Positions 15,984 through 26,271 of a stretch of DNA of 46,789 bases are shown here, one piece after another. Below the pieces are notes generated by a model. It saw only the letters and a program-made list of their open reading frames with translations, was not told where the DNA came from and ran no database searches. The translations under genes were made by a program, and so were the position numbers. Each line of letters begins with the position of its first letter. The first letter of the stretch is position 1. The DNA is from an uncultured Porphyromonadaceae bacterium. Its GTDB lineage: Bacteria > Bacteroidota > Bacteroidia > Bacteroidales > Muribaculaceae. The DNA lies in assembly GCA_947174305.1 (NCBI GenBank), contig CAMWIH010000002.1:1-46789 (forward strand). The letters are read 5' to 3'.

Positions 15984-17992
15984 ATGCAGAAGCTATAATA
16001 ATTGAGAATGAACGGCGTAAAGCCCGTAATTCAGCACCCTTTGATCCCATCTCGGGGCGTGGCTCAGTGGGTCCGCGTTTAAAGATTACGAGGAATGGCG
16101 CGGAATTGTGGGTGCCTGAGACCATGCGGCAAATACCCGGGCTCGAAACTCTTTCCGACACAATCTTTGAGCGCAAACGCATTCTTCACGATTTCCCTTA
16201 CTGGGCCGCAAAATATGCCTACATAAAGTCGAAAGGTGGTGGGGATGACCGTTTGTTTGTGCTGAACCGCCCCCAACGAAAGCTTGTGGAACAGCTCGAA
16301 AGCGTGCGCAGGGCCGGAAAACCTATACGTCTCCTTTTGTTGAAGGCAAGACAATGGGGTGGCTCCACTTGCGTGCAGCTATATATGATATGGTTGCAAC
16401 TGGTCCACGAAAAGGGTTTGAATTCACTCATAATCGCTCATCAGGCTTCGGCCACCGATGAGATCAAGGATATGTTCGACCGCCTTATGCTCTCCTATCC
16501 CCTCGAGTTGCTATATGATGAGGATGAGGAACACGGAGAAAAGGAGCCAAAGACTGTCGGAGTGGGGAAATCAAGGACTATAACGCGCGTGCCTCAGCGT
16601 AAATGTAAAATCAAGGTGGGTTCTGCCGAACGTCCCGATTCCTGCCGCGGGGGAGACTATAATCTCGTTCACTGCTCTGAGGTGGGTATATGGAAAGCCA
16701 CGGCGGGAAAGTCGCCCGAGAGGATTGCCCGCGCCGCCTGTGCCGGAATACTCCTCTCCCCTTTGACCATGATTGTGTATGAATCAACAGCAAATGGCAC
16801 AGGCAATTTCTTCCATCGTGAATATGAGGCGGCCAAGAGTGGATCATCTCAATTTGACCCTCTCTTCATCTCTTGGTTTGACATTGATCAGTATGCTCTC
16901 GAACTCAAGGATCCGCGCGGATTCGCCGAGCGATTGCTGGTCAATAAAGACTCTGAAGGGGCTGTCTCCGACCGTCAGCAACCCGGTTCCTATCTATGGT
17001 GGCTTTGGGAAAAGGGTGCCACGCTCGAAGCCATTGCCTGGTATGTGGCCGAACGCTCCAAATATTCCGATCACGCGTTGATGGCCGCCGAATACCCTTC
17101 TGACGATGTGGAGGCTTTCGTGCACTCGGGGGCAAGCGTTTTTGACAAGTATAAGGTGGAGGATCTTCGGAAAGGGTGTCGCACACCTCGCTTCACCGGG
17201 GAGATTGATTCTCCGCTCAAGCCTCTCACCGGCCTTATCCCCGACTCCGGTTTCAGGAAACGTCAGCTTGCTGAAGTGGAGTTTTACGCAGGTGCAGGTG
17301 CCTGGAAGATTTGGGAGACTCCACAATATTCCTCCGGGTTTGAATCAAGATATGTGGCCGTGGTTGATGTCGGTGGACGCTCCGCTCAGTCTGACTGGTC
17401 GGTAATAGCGATTTTCGACCGTGAGCCGATGTTGCGTGGCGAGGGTCCCACGGTGGTGGCTCAATGGAGGGGGCATACGGATTTCGACCTCCTCGCATGG
17501 CGCGCCGCTTTGGGGGCTTCAATCTATGACGACGCACTGCTCGTGATCGAGAGCAACTCAATCGAGACACACGACCCGGCACGGAACACCGACGGCGACC
17601 AGTCGGGATTCTTTTTCAATCGTTTGCGCGACATATACCCAAACCTCTATTCCCGTCAGCGGAGCGAGGAGGATATCATGAGGAAGGCACCCCGTAAATT
17701 TGGCTTTCACACAAACCTCTCCACCAAGCCGCTAATTATCGCGACATTGGTGAAAGTGATTCGTGAGGGTCTTTACACCGAACGTGACTCTGACTGCATA
17801 GATGAATTCCTCGCCTATGAACGCAGGCAGAACGGAAGCTACGGTGCGATAGAAGGCTGTCACGACGACCTCCTGATGACACGCGCCATAGGCCTACATA
17901 TAATATTCCATGAACTTCCGGTGCCCGTGGCCCAAGCCATGAGTCATTCATCCCGGCAGAGGCCTCTCTCCTCTTCCCTATCCTCGTGGTGA
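15980..17992 (+). CDS. terL: Phage terminase large subunit (ATPase and nuclease)
   Basis: A 670-aa DNA-packaging motor. The ATPase half has the terminase-type Walker A LKARQWGGST (~121-130), a Walker B/catalytic glutamate in NLVHCSEVG (E234) and the coupling motif ESTANG (~268-273). The RNase-H-like nuclease half has its acidic residues: D463 in VVDVGG, E524 in VIESNS and D629/D630 in GCHDDLLM. All motors and nuclease residues expected for activity are therefore present and the frame is open to the end. It is coupled to the TerS-like gene. Its 3' end lies only 96 bp from the aroB start. There is no portal gene next to it, although portal normally follows or precedes TerL. Confidence 0.92.
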   Translation: MNAEAIIIENERRKARNSAPFDPISGRGSVGPRLKITRNGAELWVPETMRQIPGLETLSDTIFERKRILHDFPYWAAKYAYIKSKGGGDDRLFVLNRPQRKLVEQLESVRRAGKPIRLLLLKARQWGGSTCVQLYMIWLQLVHEKGLNSLIIAHQASATDEIKDMFDRLMLSYPLELLYDEDEEHGEKEPKTVGVGKSRTITRVPQRKCKIKVGSAERPDSCRGGDYNLVHCSEVGIWKATAGKSPERIARAACAGILLSPLTMIVYESTANGTGNFFHREYEAAKSGSSQFDPLFISWFDIDQYALELKDPRGFAERLLVNKDSEGAVSDRQQPGSYLWWLWEKGATLEAIAWYVAERSKYSDHALMAAEYPSDDVEAFVHSGASVFDKYKVEDLRKGCRTPRFTGEIDSPLKPLTGLIPDSGFRKRQLAEVEFYAGAGAWKIWETPQYSSGFESRYVAVVDVGGRSAQSDWSVIAIFDREPMLRGEGPTVVAQWRGHTDFDLLAWRAALGASIYDDALLVIESNSIETHDPARNTDGDQSGFFFNRLRDIYPNLYSRQRSEEDIMRKAPRKFGFHTNLSTKPLIIATLVKVIREGLYTERDSDCIDEFLAYERRQNGSYGAIEGCHDDLLMTRAIGLHIIFHELPVPVAQAMSHSSRQRPLSSSLSSW

Positions 17993-18020
17993 CGGAATGA
18001 ACATAAAGATTGGCAAATGC

Positions 18021-18051
18021 TTTGCTTCAAAAGTTTTTTTTATTATCTTCG
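18021..18051 (+). promoter_or_regulatory. Promoter of aroB
   Basis: TTTG (18021-18024), 19 bp, TATCTTCG (18044-18051), a near-consensus Bacteroidota promoter. The predicted start site (~18058) lies between the TTG at 18010 and the ATG at 18088, so the ATG is the true start. Confidence 0.7.
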
Positions 18052-18087
18052 CGAACCTCTCAAACCATTCTTCAAAAAATCATTCCT

Positions 18088-19161
18088 ATGCAAGATCAAA
18101 TAATAATCGAATCCCAAAATCTGGAAGAAGCTCTCGTAACGGCTGTCGAATCCATATCACACGACCGGCTGTTCATCCTCTCCGACAGCAATGTGGAGAG
18201 AGACGTTTTCCCTCTCATCCGGGGCTTCCTCGACAAGTATGAACCGGTCTGCATCATACTACCCTCGGGCGAGGAATACAAGAACCTCGAATCTCTCACC
18301 ATAGTGTGGGAAGCATTGGCTTCGGGAGGTGCTTCCCGGAACTCCCTCCTCATCAACCTTGGCGGGGGCGTGATAACCGACCTCGGAGGGTTCGCCGCCG
18401 CATGCTTCAAGCGCGGTATCAGTTTCATCAACCTCCCCACCACCCTGCTCGGTGCCGTCGATGCCGCCGTAGGGGGCAAGACAGGGGTGGATTTCAACGG
18501 ACTCAAAAACGAGATAGGGGCTTTCGCACCGGCATTGCAGGTAATACTCTCCACCGCCCCTTTCGCCACCCTTCCTGATTCCCAGCTCGCGTCAGGGTTC
18601 GCCGAGATAGTGAAGATGACCATGATTTCTTCCGCGGCAGAATACAACCGCATTCTCTTGGAAGCGCAAAAAAACGGACTCGACCTCCGAAGCGCATCCT
18701 TCCCTATGGAAGAATTGCTCTCCTTTGCTGTAAAAGAGAAGGCACGCATCGTGAAAGAGGATCCCCGTGAAGCAGGCCTGAGGAAAATCCTTAACTTCGG
18801 ACACACCTGCGGACACGCTTTCGAAACCCTCCTTCTCCGCCGCAACACCCCCGTTCCGCACGGAACGGCCGTGGCCCACGGAATGCTGGTGGCTCTCATC
18901 CTCAGCCATCTGCGCCTCCGCACAGACTCCATGCTGATTCATCAGTATCGAAACAAGATTCTTTCCAACCTCTTCCCTCCGCTCCCCATCAATTGTGACG
19001 ACACCGACGACCTCCTAAACCTTATGGCTCACGACAAAAAGAACACCGGCGGCAAAATCACCTTCATCCTCCTCTCAGCCATCGGCTCGCCCGTAATCGA
19101 TAGCAACGTCCCAGCCGCCGACATCCGCTCCGCCCTCGACATATACCTCGACCTCCGCTGA
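18088..19161 (+). CDS. aroB: 3-dehydroquinate synthase
   Basis: Second enzyme of the shikimate pathway: converts DAHP to 3-dehydroquinate with NAD+ and a divalent metal. About 357 aa from ATG 18088, the usual AroB length. The NAD-binding GGGVITDLGGFAAACF run, NLPTTLLGAVDAAVGGKTGV and the metal-ligand segment NFGHTCGHAFE are all present. The ORF-track start at 18010 is a TTG lying inside or before the promoter and is rejected. The gene follows the phage-derived terminase by 96 bp but has its own promoter, so it is not part of that cassette. It stands alone among unrelated genes, as is common in Bacteroidales. Confidence 0.95.
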   Translation: MQDQIIIESQNLEEALVTAVESISHDRLFILSDSNVERDVFPLIRGFLDKYEPVCIILPSGEEYKNLESLTIVWEALASGGASRNSLLINLGGGVITDLGGFAAACFKRGISFINLPTTLLGAVDAAVGGKTGVDFNGLKNEIGAFAPALQVILSTAPFATLPDSQLASGFAEIVKMTMISSAAEYNRILLEAQKNGLDLRSASFPMEELLSFAVKEKARIVKEDPREAGLRKILNFGHTCGHAFETLLLRRNTPVPHGTAVAHGMLVALILSHLRLRTDSMLIHQYRNKILSNLFPPLPINCDDTDDLLNLMAHDKKNTGGKITFILLSAIGSPVIDSNVPAADIRSALDIYLDLR

Positions 19162-19317
19162 CCCTCTAAGAATATTTAAAAAAATTTACACATATTTAAA
19201 CCAATCATCTCCACTTGATGTTATAATAACAAAAGCTGATAATCACAGATGCTCCACAGAGCAAAATGATATAAGCGTTCTGAAAAGTTGTTATTGTTGT
19301 TTTAATTGAAGGAACTG

Positions 19318-19341
19318 GCTCGAAGGGATTCGAGCTTTTTT
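19318..19341 (+). terminator. Intrinsic terminator before the WYL gene
   Basis: GCTCGAA-GGGA-TTCGAGC stem-loop directly followed by TTTTTT. It ends transcription from aroB or from a possible small RNA in the spacer. Confidence 0.8.
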
Positions 19342-19360
19342 CTTTTTCATCATTATTTCT

Positions 19361-19368
19361 TAATTTTG
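19361..19368 (+). promoter_or_regulatory. Promoter -7 box of the WYL regulator
   Basis: TAATTTTG, a TAnnTTTG match 23 bp before the ATG at 19392. The -33 position reads TTTT rather than TTTG. Confidence 0.5.
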
Positions 19369-19391
19369 CATCGAACTCATAATTAGAAGTT

Positions 19392-20312
19392 ATGGCCCGC
19401 GATATAATCAGCCGCTACATCTGGCTAATCGATACTCTCACCAGATATAAGAAACTAACCCGAGCCGAGATCAATGATCTCTGGCTCCGTTCCTCAGTCA
19501 CCGACGGCAAACCAATCCCTGAAAGGACATTCTTCCACTACCGCCGCGCCGTGGAAGAGAATTTCCACATCGAGATCAAATGCAACCGGTCAGGAGAATA
19601 TTACATAGAGCGCTCCGACGACCCCCAGGACCGTCTCCTCACAAACTATCTCCTCGACTCATACGCTGTCAATTCGGCCGTTAAGGAATCACTATCCGAC
19701 ACCTCCCGGGTGGCGGTTGAGGACGTTCCCTCCGCCCGGGAATTTCTTCCCACTGTCCTTGATGCAATCGCCCATAATGAAAAATTAGAGTTCACATACG
19801 CAGGTTTTAACCGTTCGCGACACGAAAAGGAAATCATTTTCCACCCTTACTTTGTTAAAAGATATAAGCAACGCTGGTATATGGTCGGCTTGAAAGAGTC
19901 GGCAGGAAGTATCCGAACCTACGCTCTCGACCGGGTGAAGGAGATGAAGATGTTGAGCCAAGCTTTCCAAATGCCGGAAGGAGTGACGCACGCGTCTCTC
20001 TTCGACAATGTGATAGGAGTCACTTCTTCACACGCCCCGGTCAGGGTGGTGAAACTGATGACCGACACCACGCAGGCCAAGTATTTCCGAGCCCTCCCCT
20101 TTCATGCCTCGCAGACGGAGGAGATTCACGACTCTTACTCCATCTTCACCTTCAAACTCAAGCTCAACTATGAGCTTGTCCATGAGATCCTATCCTTCGG
20201 GAACTCAGTGAAGGTATTGCAGCCGCGTGAACTGGAAGTGATGGTCCGCAACGAGCTGGAAACCACCCTTGCTCTTTACGATACCGCAGGGTCAATTCCC
20301 GGACGGAAATAG
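19392..20312 (+). CDS. WYL-domain transcriptional regulator
   Basis: A 306-aa protein with an N-terminal winged-helix-like region (~1-70, SRYIWLIDTLTRYKKLTRAEIN) and a WYL domain at ~125-205. The WYL signature reads YKQRWYMVGLKESAG...RTYALDRV. A C-terminal WCX-like extension follows. WYL proteins bind small ligands or nucleic acids and often repress stress, repair or defence genes, but no target is visible here. It is followed 80 bp later by obgE on the same strand. The start ATG at 19392 lies just below a TAATTTTG promoter box. Confidence 0.87.
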   Translation: MARDIISRYIWLIDTLTRYKKLTRAEINDLWLRSSVTDGKPIPERTFFHYRRAVEENFHIEIKCNRSGEYYIERSDDPQDRLLTNYLLDSYAVNSAVKESLSDTSRVAVEDVPSAREFLPTVLDAIAHNEKLEFTYAGFNRSRHEKEIIFHPYFVKRYKQRWYMVGLKESAGSIRTYALDRVKEMKMLSQAFQMPEGVTHASLFDNVIGVTSSHAPVRVVKLMTDTTQAKYFRALPFHASQTEEIHDSYSIFTFKLKLNYELVHEILSFGNSVKVLQPRELEVMVRNELETTLALYDTAGSIPGRK

Positions 20313-20392
20313 TTCCTAATCAGCGCGAAGCCGTTGGCGGCTCCGGCTCTGCCGGCAGCAGCCCAATAAAGATTAATTAAAAATCAAAAGAT

Positions 20393-21565
20393 ATGGCAGA
20401 TTCAAATTTCATAGATTATGTTAAGATCCTTTGCCGTTCAGGCAAAGGAGGCGCGGGATCGCGTCATTTTCATAGAGCGAAATATATTCCCAAAGGCGGC
20501 CCTGACGGAGGCGATGGAGGCCGTGGAGGCCATATAATCCTGCGTGGAAACCGACACATGTGGACCCTCCTCCCCCTGCGTTACACCCGCCATGTATTTG
20601 CCACCGACGGTCAAAGCGGTGGTGAAAACAAATCCACCGGCAAAGATGGTGAAGACAAGATTATCGAAGTTCCAATCGGGACAGCTGTCTTTGATGCAGA
20701 AAACGGCCAATTCCTTGCCGAAATCACTGAAGACGGTGAGGAAATAAAGCTCTTGCGCGGTGGAAAGGGGGGATTGGGAAACTGGCATTTCGCCACTGCC
20801 ACCAACCGGGCACCGCGATACGCACAACCCGGACAGCCGGCAATCGAGAAAGCTGTCATCCTTGAACTTAAGCTTCTTGGAGATGTCGGTCTGGTTGGAT
20901 TTCCCAATGCAGGGAAATCAACACTCCTTTCATCATTATCATCGGCTAAGCCAAAGATTGCAGACTATCCTTTCACAACTATGGAGCCGAGTCTTGGCAT
21001 CGTTCAGTATCGCGGCGACAAATCTTTCGTGATGGCCGACATTCCCGGAATTATCGAAGGGGCGAGTGAAGGGAAGGGTCTCGGATTGCGATTCCTGCGA
21101 CACATTGAGCGCAATGCTGTGCTACTTTTCATGGTGCCGGCTGATTCCGACGATATAAAGAAGGATTATGAAGTGTTGTTGAAGGAGGTAAGGGAGTTTA
21201 ACCCGGAGTTGGCCGATAAGAGCCGCGTGTTGGCAATCACCAAATCCGACCTTCTTGACGACGAACTCAGAGAGGGCCTTATGGAGGAGCTTCCCGAAGG
21301 GATCCCGACGGTATTCATTTCTGCCGTAACCGGCCAGGGGCTCACCGAGCTAAAGGATCTCCTCTGGCGCGAGATAAATTCGGAAGAGAACCAGAACAAC
21401 TACACCATCACACACCGCAACCTCGACGTGCGTCATCGTGTAGAGGAAGAAGACAACTTCATCTTCGAGCAGGAAGACACCGACGAAGATGACTTCTCCA
21501 ACTACACCGACGAAGACTGGGAAGACGAATTCTGGGATGAAGAGACAACCGTCAATCCGGATTGA
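20393..21565 (+). CDS. obgE: GTPase ObgE/CgtA
   Basis: Essential ribosome-associated GTPase. The N-terminal glycine-rich Obg domain occupies ~1-160 ([34 protein letters not shown]). The G domain follows with G1 [10 protein letters not shown]3 [12 protein letters not shown] and G4 TKSDL. The C-terminal ~50 residues are very acidic ([23 protein letters not shown]), as in other Bacteroidota Obg proteins, and replace the larger C-terminal domain of some species. The stop codon is one base before the acyltransferase start, so the two genes are cotranscribed. Confidence 0.96.
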   Translation: MADSNFIDYVKILCRSGKGGAGSRHFHRAKYIPKGGPDGGDGGRGGHIILRGNRHMWTLLPLRYTRHVFATDGQSGGENKSTGKDGEDKIIEVPIGTAVFDAENGQFLAEITEDGEEIKLLRGGKGGLGNWHFATATNRAPRYAQPGQPAIEKAVILELKLLGDVGLVGFPNAGKSTLLSSLSSAKPKIADYPFTTMEPSLGIVQYRGDKSFVMADIPGIIEGASEGKGLGLRFLRHIERNAVLLFMVPADSDDIKKDYEVLLKEVREFNPELADKSRVLAITKSDLLDDELREGLMEELPEGIPTVFISAVTGQGLTELKDLLWREINSEENQNNYTITHRNLDVRHRVEEEDNFIFEQEDTDEDDFSNYTDEDWEDEFWDEETTVNPD

Positions 21566-21566
21566 T

Positions 21567-22373
21567 ATGAAAGAGCTTCTTCAGATAAACCTTAAAGAGA
21601 TTGTAAAAGCCCGGGGAATGAAGGTCCCCGGGGCTATGGTGTCGTTGATAGAGAAGATTATACATCAGGAGGAATTGAACGAAATCCTGCGCGTCACCTT
21701 CCCTCGGGAGGGATCAGAATTTGCCGACAAGGTTTATGGTCATCTTAATCTTACCCTCGATGTGAAGGGCTGGGAGAATGTGCCGGAGAAGGGGCGCTTT
21801 GTCTTTGCTTCCAACCATCCCCTCGGCGGTCTTGACGGAATCGGATTGGTGAAGGTTCTGGGGCGTAAATATGGAGATGATAATATCCGCGTATTGGTAA
21901 ACGATATGCTGATGAATGTGGAGCCGTTGCGTAAGGTGTTCCTCCCGGTGAATAAGTTCGGGGCGCAGGGGCGCGAGGCCACTAAGGCCATAAATGAGGC
22001 ATACGCTTCCGACAAGCAGATAGTGATGTTTCCGGCAGGATTGGTTTCAAGGCTGCATCCCGACGGCGAGATACGCGACCTTGACTGGCAGAAATCTTTC
22101 GTGGCTAAGGCCATTGAATCGGGTCGCCAGATCATCCCCATCCGTTTCGAAGGCCTCAACCGCCGCCGGTTCTACCGGCTTGCCAAATGGAGGCAGAAGT
22201 TAGGGATAAAATTCAACATCGAGCAGATCTTTCTCCCGGCAGAGGTCTGCGCCTCACGCGGAAAAAATTTCGCTCTAACCTTCCTCCCCCCCGTCGATCC
22301 CGCCGATCTGAAAGCTGAAGGGAAATCCCTCCCGGAGATTGCAAAGGAAATAAAAGGAATGATCTATCTCTAA
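21567..22373 (+). CDS. PlsC-like lysophospholipid acyltransferase
   Basis: About 268 aa from ATG 21567, one base after the obgE stop; the ORF-track start at 21489 lies inside obgE and is rejected. The acyltransferase block I reads ASNHPLGGLDG. There are five residues between the catalytic His and Asp instead of the usual four, a variant also known in Bacteroidota 'NHPLGGLDG' proteins. Later FPAGLVSR fits block III. It probably transfers an acyl chain to a lysophospholipid or aminolipid at the inner face of the membrane; the exact substrate cannot be read. Its stop is followed at once by a 9-bp minisatellite (22378-22431). Confidence 0.8.
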   Translation: MKELLQINLKEIVKARGMKVPGAMVSLIEKIIHQEELNEILRVTFPREGSEFADKVYGHLNLTLDVKGWENVPEKGRFVFASNHPLGGLDGIGLVKVLGRKYGDDNIRVLVNDMLMNVEPLRKVFLPVNKFGAQGREATKAINEAYASDKQIVMFPAGLVSRLHPDGEIRDLDWQKSFVAKAIESGRQIIPIRFEGLNRRRFYRLAKWRQKLGIKFNIEQIFLPAEVCASRGKNFALTFLPPVDPADLKAEGKSLPEIAKEIKGMIYL

Positions 22374-24116
<1,743 letters not shown>

Positions 24117-24128
24117 CAACTTTTCAAA

Positions 24129-26222
24129 ATGGATAAAAACACCCTAAACGGCCTACTGCTGATGGCCGCCGTGTTCCTCCTCTTCATGTGGCTCTCCCCG
24201 AAAGGGACGCAGGAAACAAAGGATGCGGAAACCACGACTAAAACCGAACAGACCGCTTCCGTGAATGTCGAACCATTCTCCGATACCGAAACGGAGTGGC
24301 TCGTTAACAACATATCCAACAACGGCAGTGTCACAATCCTCCCCGATTCAACCCGTGTCACCCGCCTGTCGCAGGCCGGCGTTGACCTCTCGCTAAAAGG
24401 AGATTCCGTGTTTGGAACGGTCACTGTCAACGGTCGCCCCCTCGACTGGAATGAAGTGCGTCGTGGCGATCTTTCAAAGATGTCGGCCAACGAACAGCGC
24501 CAGGCTCTCGAAATCGTCCGAAACCTCTCCAACAATATGGGACGATATGGCAAGTTTGCCAAGTTCACTACCGGTGAGGACAAGACCGTGCGCCTTGAAA
24601 ATGATGTGCTTGCCCTCAACCTTAGCTCAAAGTCCGGCTCCATAACCCGTGCCGAACTCAAGAAATATGACACCGAATATAGTGCCGACGAATCAAAGAA
24701 GGTTAAGAACAAGGTGGTCATCTTTGAGGGAGACCATAACAAGTTCAACTTCCAGATCCCTCTCCCCCAGCCGATTGAGACCGCAGATCTCTACTTCACT
24801 CCTCAGCAGCTCAACGACTCCACAGTGAGGATGACCCTTGAACTCTCTGCTGATGCCTGGTGGGGAATTGAATACACCCTCCCCAAAGGAGATAGCTACG
24901 TGATTAAGGTGAACATCGTTCAGCATAATATGGCCAACACCGTTATGTCTAACAATCGCAACCTCGGTTTCACATGGATGCAGGATGTTCACCGTCAGGA
25001 ACAGGGACGTATGTTCGAGGAACGCAACTCCGGCCTTTACTATAAGTTTGCCGGGGGCGATGTGGAGCATCTTTCAGAATCCAAGAACGACACCGAAGAC
25101 CGTCAGACCAAAATCAAATGGATCGGTTTCAAGAACCAGTTCTTCTCTTCGGTAATGATTGCCGACAAGAATTTCCATTCAGCCGATTTCCAGTCGGAGG
25201 TGCTCAAAGGTTCCGACTATCTAAAGAAACTCATTGCCGAAGCCATAGTGAACGATTATGACTGGAGCGCAGAGCGCCCTGCCGGATTCTCACTCTATAT
25301 CGGCCCCAACCTATATCCGCTCCTCTCTCATCTCGACAAGAGCATCGACAAGGAGGAGAATCTCCATCTCACGCGCCTTATTCCGCTCGGCTGGAGCCTA
25401 TTCCGCTGGATCAACACCATCATCGTTATCCCGGTGTTCACCTTCCTCGGCGGTTTCATCTCTAACTATGGCATAATAATCCTCCTGCTCACCATCTTCA
25501 TCAAGCTTATCCTCTTCCCGCTCACCTACAAGAGCTACAAGAGTCAGGCCGTGATGCGTGTGCTCGCACCCGAAATCAAGGCTATCAACGACAAATATCC
25601 CGGCACAGAGAATGCAATGGTGCGCCAGCAGAAAACAATGGCTCTCTATTCAAAGGCCGGGGCAAACCCGATGTCGGGATGCCTGCCGCTCCTTCTCCAG
25701 ATGCCTATCCTATTCGCGATGTTTGCCTTCTTCCCCTCCTGCATCGAGCTTCGCGGACAAAGCTTCCTTTGGGCGCACGACCTCTCCGCACCTGATGCGA
25801 TCATATCCTGGAGCGGCAACATCCCCTTCATCACTGAATATTTCGGCAACCACATCTCCCTCTTCTGCTTGCTGATGACGATAACCAACATCGCATACAC
25901 CTACATCAATATGCAGAACCAGGCATCTTCCGGCATGCCGGGCATGAAATGGATGATGTATCTGATGCCGATAATGTTCCTCGTGTTCTTCAATAACTAC
26001 GCCGCCGGCCTTTCTTACTACTATTTCCTCTCGCTTCTCATCACCATCATGCAGACCTATGCTTTCCGCTTCGTGATCAAAGAGGAGACCGTAAGGAAAA
26101 AGATGGCTGAGAACGCCAAGAAACCTAAAAAGAAATCAGGCTTCATGGCTCGCCTCGAGGAGATGCAGCGCCAGCAGCAGGCAATGCTTCGCGAACAGCA
26201 GAAGAAGCAAGGGAAGAAATGA
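24129..26222 (+). CDS. yidC: Membrane protein insertase YidC
   Basis: Inserts and folds inner-membrane proteins, alone or with SecYEG. A 697-aa Gram-negative-type YidC: first membrane helix at ~5-23 (LLMAAVFLLFMWL), a large periplasmic domain (~40-410), and the conserved five-helix insertase core (~420-640, NYGIIILLLTIFIKLILFPLTYKSYKSQ). The tail is basic and Gln/Lys-rich (KKPKKKSG...QQQAMLREQQKKQGKK). It lies 12 bp after pyrG. A 10-bp repeat array follows its stop codon. Confidence 0.96.
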   Translation: MDKNTLNGLLLMAAVFLLFMWLSPKGTQETKDAETTTKTEQTASVNVEPFSDTETEWLVNNISNNGSVTILPDSTRVTRLSQAGVDLSLKGDSVFGTVTVNGRPLDWNEVRRGDLSKMSANEQRQALEIVRNLSNNMGRYGKFAKFTTGEDKTVRLENDVLALNLSSKSGSITRAELKKYDTEYSADESKKVKNKVVIFEGDHNKFNFQIPLPQPIETADLYFTPQQLNDSTVRMTLELSADAWWGIEYTLPKGDSYVIKVNIVQHNMANTVMSNNRNLGFTWMQDVHRQEQGRMFEERNSGLYYKFAGGDVEHLSESKNDTEDRQTKIKWIGFKNQFFSSVMIADKNFHSADFQSEVLKGSDYLKKLIAEAIVNDYDWSAERPAGFSLYIGPNLYPLLSHLDKSIDKEENLHLTRLIPLGWSLFRWINTIIVIPVFTFLGGFISNYGIIILLLTIFIKLILFPLTYKSYKSQAVMRVLAPEIKAINDKYPGTENAMVRQQKTMALYSKAGANPMSGCLPLLLQMPILFAMFAFFPSCIELRGQSFLWAHDLSAPDAIISWSGNIPFITEYFGNHISLFCLLMTITNIAYTYINMQNQASSGMPGMKWMMYLMPIMFLVFFNNYAAGLSYYYFLSLLITIMQTYAFRFVIKEETVRKKMAENAKKPKKKSGFMARLEEMQRQQQAMLREQQKKQGKK

Positions 26223-26228
26223 TTTTAT

Positions 26229-26268
26229 CATGATGCAACATGAGTCATCATGACTCAACATGATTTAA
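26229..26268 (+). repeat. 10-bp minisatellite, four units (CATGAnnnnn)
   Basis: Four exact-spaced 10-bp units, CATGATGCAA, CATGAGTCAT, CATGACTCAA, CATGATTTAA, fill the space between yidC and the next gene. It is the same style of short-word spacer array as those at 22378 and 32174 but uses a different word. Confidence 0.75.
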
Positions 26269-26271
26269 TTT

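Larger units (their letters stand above)
11637..17992. mobile_element. Phage-derived capsid/terminase cassette (prophage remnant or domesticated element)
   Basis: Eight genes of phage character sit between an unknown gene and aroB. Leftward they are scaffold-like protein, capsid candidate, small head protein, adaptor-like protein, holin-like protein and amidase. Rightward they are a TerS-like protein and the large terminase. All are full-length by eye and share the codon style of the surrounding chromosome. I see no portal, tail, integrase, excisionase, repressor or replication gene, and no obvious att duplication at the edges. It could be a decayed prophage, a satellite using a helper, or a domesticated particle-forming cassette; intact terminase motifs argue against random decay. 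Confidence 0.7.
19162..19391. other. Intergenic spacer, possible small RNA ending in a terminator
   Basis: 230 bp between aroB and the WYL gene. It holds a strong intrinsic terminator at 19318-19341 and a short hairpin GCTCCACAGAGC upstream. No consensus promoter was found for a small RNA, so the terminator may simply serve aroB. Confidence 0.35.

Noticed and set aside
11637-17992. Complete inducible prophage
   Set aside because: No integrase, repressor, portal, tail or replication genes, and no flanking att repeats could be seen.
18096-18932. 278-aa - strand ORF over aroB
   Set aside because: Arg/Ser-rich shadow of a clear 3-dehydroquinate synthase.
20313-20392. GC-rich spacer resembling the one at 11550-11637 (GCGAAGC, CCGGCGGCT)
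   Set aside because: Shared words are short and the hairpins differ; not enough to call a repeat family.
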